Source: an uncultured Campylobacter sp. (lineage in GTDB: Bacteria > Actinomycetota > Actinomycetes > Mycobacteriales > Mycobacteriaceae). Taken from it: DNA of 7,798 bases. The notes below the pieces were generated by a model. It saw nothing but the letters and a program-made list of their open reading frames with translations, was not told the origin of the DNA and did not search any database. The number at the start of each line of letters is the position of its first letter. Positions within the stretch are counted from its first letter, which is position 1. The position numbers and the translations under genes are program-made. The stretch spans positions 1 to 7,798 of the forward strand of contig CALTYW010000108.1 in the NCBI GenBank assembly GCA_943913625.1, given 5' to 3'. Positions 4,962 to 7,798 of the stretch are shown piece by piece.

Positions 4962-6530
4962 CTAGCTCAGGTCTTCCTTCAACGGATCCTCGCTGACCGG
5001 CAGAAGCAACAGGAACGCGAGGATTGCCAGCGGAACCATGAGCATGAACACAGGGGTCAGGCCGTCGTTGTAGCTGGAAAGGACAACTTCCTTGACCGGG
5101 TCCGGCAGCTGAGCGACGAGGTCCGGGGTGAGGTTGTTGGCGCCGCCGTCGCCGAACTGCTTCGCCATCTCGGCGCCCTGCGGGCCCATCTTGGCAAGCG
5201 CGTCAGGCAGGCGGTCTTCGAGGTGGCCGCGCATGTTGTGGATGAACAGTGAACCGGACAGGGACGCGCCGACGGCGGAGCCGATCTGGCGGAAGAAGTT
5301 GTTGGTCGAGGTCGCGGTACCCACCTGGGACAGAGGGAACGAGTTCTGAACGATCAGGACCAGCACCTGCATGACCAGGCCCAGGCCGAAGCCGAAGATG
5401 AACATGTACACGCCCAGCGTGGTCAGCGTGGTCGACGGCTCCAGGCGCGAGAACAGGTAGAGGCCGACGGTGGTGATCAGCATGCCTACCAGCGGGTAGA
5501 TCTTGTAGCGGCCTGTCTTCGAGATGATGAAGCCGACGGCCATGCCGGTGCCCAGCATGCCCACGACCATCGGCAGCATCATGAGACCCGCCTTGGTCGG
5601 GGTGAGCTCGTGCACCATCTGCAGGTAGGTGGGCAGGTAGGCCAGCGAGGAGGTCATGGCGAGGCCGAGCACCGTGCCGCCAAGGGTGGTCAGCACCATG
5701 TTCTTGTTCTTGAACAGCTCCATCGGGATCAGCGGATCGTCAGCGCGCAGCTCGACGATGACGAATGCGATCGCGCACACCACAGCAAGGGAAAGGGTGG
5801 TGATGATCGTCGGCGAGGTCCACTCGTACTCCGTGCCGCCCCACGTGGTGGTGAGGATGAGCGAGGTGGTGGCCACGACCATGAGGGTGGTGCCAAGCCA
5901 GTCCACGTCTACGCCCTTCATGGAGCCTCTGCGCAGGTGCAGCACCACGGCGGAGACGGTCATGGCGAGCAGGCCGAGCGGGATGTTCATCCACAGCGCC
6001 CAGCGCCAGCCCGGGCCGTCAGTGAACCAACCGCCGAGCACGGGGCCGAGGACGGAGGAGACACCGAAGACGGCACCCATCACGCCCATGTACTTGCCGC
6101 GCTCGCGGGCCGGGACGACCTCGGCGATGATGGATTGAGAGTTCACCATCATGCCGCCGGCGCCCAGACCCTGGATCGCGCGGCCGACGATCAGCAGCTC
6201 CATGGTGTGCGCGAAGCCGCCGACAGTGGAGCCGATGACGAACAGGCCGATGCCTGTGATGTAGAGCCACTTGCGGCCCACGATGTCGCCGAGCTTGCCG
6301 TTAACTGGCATCGCAATGGTCATCGTGACCAGGAACGAGGAGATGACCCAGCTCATGTGCTCCACGCCGCCGAGCTCGCCGACGATGGTGGGCAGGGCGG
6401 TGGAGAAAATCATCTGGCCCAGCGAGCTCATCAGCATCGTGAGCAGCAGGGCGGAGAACACAAGCCCGATATTTGGCTTGCGCTGCGGTTCTTCCACCTC
6501 ATGCGATGAGGCGGTGGAGGTTTCTACCAT
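4962..6530 (-). CDS. DHA2-type 14-TM MFS multidrug exporter
   Basis: This 522-residue inner-membrane protein is predicted to be a proton-driven drug efflux pump of the EmrB/QacA group. About 14 hydrophobic segments are seen, the first at about 21-41 and the last at about 492-512. Motif A, GKLGDIVGRK (78-87), lies in the TM2-TM3 loop. Motif C, GVSSVLGPVLGGW (156-168), typical of antiporters, is in TM5. RAIQGLGAGGMM (117-128) matches motif B. A polar loop at about 433-490 separates TM13 from TM14, as in this family. In TM1 the usual acidic residue of LDxTIVxxALP is replaced (SLGQMIFSTALPTIV). ATG 6530 is chosen because AAAGGAAC sits 6 nt upstream; a longer frame to 6680 would run inside TetR. 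Its start overlaps the tetR-type gene stop by 7 bp, suggesting translational coupling and co-regulation by that repressor. The exported drug is unknown. Confidence 0.93.
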   Translation of the reverse strand: MVETSTASSHEVEEPQRKPNIGLVFSALLLTMLMSSLGQMIFSTALPTIVGELGGVEHMSWVISSFLVTMTIAMPVNGKLGDIVGRKWLYITGIGLFVIGSTVGGFAHTMELLIVGRAIQGLGAGGMMVNSQSIIAEVVPARERGKYMGVMGAVFGVSSVLGPVLGGWFTDGPGWRWALWMNIPLGLLAMTVSAVVLHLRRGSMKGVDVDWLGTTLMVVATTSLILTTTWGGTEYEWTSPTIITTLSLAVVCAIAFVIVELRADDPLIPMELFKNKNMVLTTLGGTVLGLAMTSSLAYLPTYLQMVHELTPTKAGLMMLPMVVGMLGTGMAVGFIISKTGRYKIYPLVGMLITTVGLYLFSRLEPSTTLTTLGVYMFIFGFGLGLVMQVLVLIVQNSFPLSQVGTATSTNNFFRQIGSAVGASLSGSLFIHNMRGHLEDRLPDALAKMGPQGAEMAKQFGDGGANNLTPDLVAQLPDPVKEVVLSSYNDGLTPVFMLMVPLAILAFLLLLPVSEDPLKEDLS

Positions 6531-7129
6531 TGAAGTTCCTTTGTGTACGTGGTGATTCGTTGCGCGGTGTGTCGGAGCCCTTCGAGGGGATCCTCGTTCG
6601 TGGACGGGTTCCAGAGGAAGCGTGACATGGCAGTCCTGAACAGCCCCACGATCATGTGTGTTTCCTCCCGAACCCCCCAATCGGTGCCTCTGTCGGAGGG
6701 GAAGCGCTCGAGGTGATCGCCTACGGCAAGGCCGAGTTCGGTAAGCATTCCGCGTTTCCTCGCAGCTGCAGCGTGGAGGAGCTCAGGGTTGCTGTCCAGC
6801 AATCGCTGGCGGGTTTCTTGGTCGGGGCCGTAGAAGTCTTCCACCGTCTCCAGGCTGGTGACGATGAGGTCGATCATGTTGCCCGTCGGGGTTGTCCGGA
6901 TCCGCTCCAGCGAAGCCGGCGTGAACACGAACGGGAACACCCCGAGGACAGCTTCGTCCTTGGAGTCCATGTAGTTGAAAAATGTGCGACGCGAAATCTC
7001 CGCGGCTCGGCAAATATCTTCGACGGTGACGCTGTCGTAGCCGTTGGCTTGGACCAGCTTCACCGCTTCGTCGATAATGCGCCGCTTAGTTTCGCGCCGC
7101 TTCCTATCGCGAATTCCGTCGTTTTGCAC
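6524..7129 (-). CDS. TetR family transcriptional repressor of the adjacent exporter
   Basis: This 201-residue regulator has an N-terminal TetR DNA-binding domain. It reads RRETKRRIIDEAVKLVQANGYDSVTVEDI (11-39), then the helix-turn-helix ICRAAEISRRTFFNYMDSKDEAV (39-61). The C-terminal alpha-helical ligand and dimerisation domain (about 65-201) is divergent, as usual. GTG 7129 is preferred: no Shine-Dalgarno exists, a TAATCT -10-like hexamer ends 8 nt upstream, and the residues before it (frame open to a TTG at 7165) would consist only of operator DNA. It sits upstream of and overlaps the MFS gene by 7 bp. Tandem palindromes lie over its promoter, so it very probably represses itself and the pump and is released by a pump substrate. 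This regulatory logic is inferred from the TetR/MFS operon pattern. The start codon is the least certain part. Confidence 0.9.
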   Translation of the reverse strand: MQNDGIRDRKRRETKRRIIDEAVKLVQANGYDSVTVEDICRAAEISRRTFFNYMDSKDEAVLGVFPFVFTPASLERIRTTPTGNMIDLIVTSLETVEDFYGPDQETRQRLLDSNPELLHAAAARKRGMLTELGLAVGDHLERFPSDRGTDWGVREETHMIVGLFRTAMSRFLWNPSTNEDPLEGLRHTAQRITTYTKELQW

Positions 7130-7155
7130 GGGGTGCAAGATTACACCCAGTGCAA
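7124..7155. promoter_or_regulatory. Tandem TetR operator candidates (TTGCAC-N3-GTGCAA)
   Basis: Site 1 is a perfect palindrome, TTGCAC (7124-7129), GGG, GTGCAA (7133-7138). Site 2 has the same design with one change, TTACAC (7141-7146), CCA, GTGCAA (7150-7155). The centres are 17 bp apart. A third half-site, GTGCAA, lies at 7160-7165 and has no partner arm. Size and symmetry (15 bp, 6-bp arms) suit a TetR dimer. Site 1 covers the preferred start codon and likely transcription start; site 2 covers the -10. Binding would block the TetR-MFS operon. Confidence 0.75.
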
Positions 7156-7165
7156 GAATGTGCAA
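7138..7165 (-). promoter_or_regulatory. Promoter of the TetR-MFS operon
   Basis: On the minus strand, TTGCAC (7165-7160) can serve as a -35. TAATCT (7143-7138) serves as a -10, with a 16-bp spacer. The overlapping TGTAAT (7145-7140) is an alternative -10 with five of six matches but shorter spacing. A start near 7130 would make a leaderless message beginning at or near GTG 7129. The -35 begins only 5 bp after the stop of the upstream membrane protein gene. Confidence 0.55.
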
Positions 7166-7169
7166 ACCG

Positions 7170-7685
7170 CTACGGGGCGCCCAGCGACAGCGAGCCTTCC
7201 ACCAGCGCCGATCCGCCCTCGGAGTACGTCAGGTGCACAACTCCGGGCGCTTGCTTGTCGACGCTCCACTGACCCTCACCACTTCCCACACACTGCTTCG
7301 TCAACGCCGTCGACGCCCCGTCCTCGCCGATCAGCGCGGTGCAGCCAGTCAACGGGTACGTGACCTGGCCGGTGCCATCGCCGCCGAAGGTGGCCACCGC
7401 GGGCCACGAGGCGACCTTCGGGTTCTCTTCCAGGCTCACCATGGTGCCGGAGTAGGTGCCGGTGGGAGGGTTCGGTGAAGCGTCGTCAAGCAAAGGCTCC
7501 TGCTGCGCGGTGACGGTGACAGTGGCGGGCATGGCGCTGGTGGGCTCCGGCTTGGGCTGGGCGGCCCAGTACGCGGCGGCGAGCGCGATGAGGATGAGCG
7601 CGACGGCGAGCGCGGAGACCCCGGCCGCGACCCAGGGCGTGTTCGAGCCGCCCTTGGTGCGCAGCTCCGAAAATGAATCAGGCAT
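7170..7685 (-). CDS. Single-pass membrane-anchored protein with small extracytoplasmic domain, function unknown
   Basis: This 171-residue protein has a short cytoplasmic N-terminus (1-17), one hydrophobic segment (about 18-43, WVAAGVSALAVALILIALAA) and a Pro/Thr-rich linker (44-75). A small beta-rich domain (about 76-171) is predicted outside the membrane. That domain has TGTYSGTM at its start and Cys115 and Cys132, which could form a disulfide. The pattern YxGT ... GxVxYP..GC ... C ... L.Y resembles small C-terminal extracellular domains of some actinobacterial proteins, including Ser/Thr kinases, but I cannot name a family. The ATG at 7685 has no normal Shine-Dalgarno; GGGGA lies 7 nt upstream, in the arm of the preceding terminator hairpin. 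A TAGAAT (7724-7719) is the best -10 candidate and would give a leader of about 27 nt. The gene lies 40 bp upstream of tetR, in the same direction, without a terminator between them. Confidence 0.75.
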   Translation of the reverse strand: MPDSFSELRTKGGSNTPWVAAGVSALAVALILIALAAAYWAAQPKPEPTSAMPATVTVTAQQEPLLDDASPNPPTGTYSGTMVSLEENPKVASWPAVATFGGDGTGQVTYPLTGCTALIGEDGASTALTKQCVGSGEGQWSVDKQAPGVVHLTYSEGGSALVEGSLSLGAP

Positions 7686-7687
7686 AG

Positions 7688-7721
7688 AAAAATCCCCAGC
7701 AAATAGGCGTTGCTGGGGATT
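7688..7721 (-). terminator. Rho-independent terminator of the gene entering from the right edge
   Basis: A perfect 12-bp stem (7691-7702 with 7710-7721, core AATCCCCAGCAA) encloses a 7-nt loop. On the minus strand it ends in a run of five T (7692-7688). It starts 11 nt after the stop at 7733. The T-run ends only 2 nt before the ATG of the next minus-strand gene at 7685, so the hairpin also occupies that gene's translation-initiation region. Confidence 0.85.
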
Positions 7722-7732
7722 CTAGCTGCGGG

Positions 7733-7798
7733 CTAGTTACGAGCTGTTATGTCCATGAGGTTCTTGGGCACGGAGTCCGATGACTTATTGGGCATGGA
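7733..7798 (-). CDS. C-terminal 21 residues of an unidentified protein (cut by window edge)
   Basis: A minus-strand frame is open from the window edge to TAG at 7735-7733 and ends with DSVPKNLMDITARN. A strong terminator follows 11 nt later, which is the main reason to think this is the real end of a gene. An internal ATG (codon 2 of the visible part) could in principle start a tiny 20-residue peptide, but no Shine-Dalgarno can be judged so close to the edge. The product is not recognisable from so short a piece. Confidence 0.45.
   Translation of the reverse strand, partial: SMPNKSSDSVPKNLMDITARN

Noticed and set aside
5610..6509. A 299-codon open frame on the plus strand opposite the MFS gene
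   Set aside because: It is rich in His, Gly, Asp and Gln as expected for an antisense shadow of a high-GC membrane protein gene. The minus-strand frame has full family motifs and a Shine-Dalgarno.
6531..6680. N-terminal extension of the MFS protein by 50 residues
   Set aside because: The extension lies wholly inside the TetR gene in another frame and is His/Arg-rich. ATG 6530 has a proper Shine-Dalgarno and TM1 follows at a normal distance.
7130..7165. N-terminal extension of TetR to TTG 7165
   Set aside because: The added residues are encoded by the operator repeats and the promoter, and no Shine-Dalgarno precedes the TTG.

Overview
The window looks like high-GC actinobacterial DNA, most likely from a Corynebacterium. 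The evidence is the family mix: a DUF5997 protein paired with a LysR effector-domain protein, an LGFP-repeat lipoprotein, and a DUF222/13E12-type HNH protein. Several genes also have a -10-like hexamer about 7-8 nt before the start codon and no Shine-Dalgarno sequence, a layout typical of leaderless actinobacterial genes. The genus is inferred from family resemblance; no search was possible.

Layout. The window opens inside glyA (serine hydroxymethyltransferase, + strand, N-terminus missing). Its stop codon overlaps by 4 bp the stop of a convergent DUF5997 gene. That gene and a HTH-less LysR-type effector-domain protein diverge from a 34-bp intergenic gap with back-to-back -10 elements. A strongly codon-biased LGFP-repeat lipoprotein follows (+) and ends in a good hairpin terminator. 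Next come a 517-aa DUF222/HNH endonuclease-like gene (-), a 202-bp gap with the HNH promoter and a 9-bp inverted repeat, and a phosphinothricin-acetyltransferase-like GNAT gene (+).

The right third is a minus-strand cluster. A single-pass membrane protein (7170-7685) is followed by a TetR repressor and a 14-TM DHA2-type MFS exporter. The TetR and MFS genes overlap by 7 bp and form an autoregulated drug-efflux type operon. The operon promoter carries a perfect TTGCAC-N3-GTGCAA palindrome, a second near-perfect copy 17 bp away, and one extra half-site. The window ends in the last 21 codons of another minus-strand gene. Its terminator hairpin has a U-tract that runs to within 2 nt of the start codon of the membrane protein gene.

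The most interesting items are the DUF5997/LysR-effector pair and the TetR/MFS operator array. In the pair, the DUF5997 protein is an ungapped tandem duplication of a 41-residue helix-turn-helix-like unit, and its partner has lost the usual LysR DNA-binding domain but gained a very basic tail. No mobile element, CRISPR array, tRNA or rRNA was seen, and no stretch over 300 bases lacks a gene.
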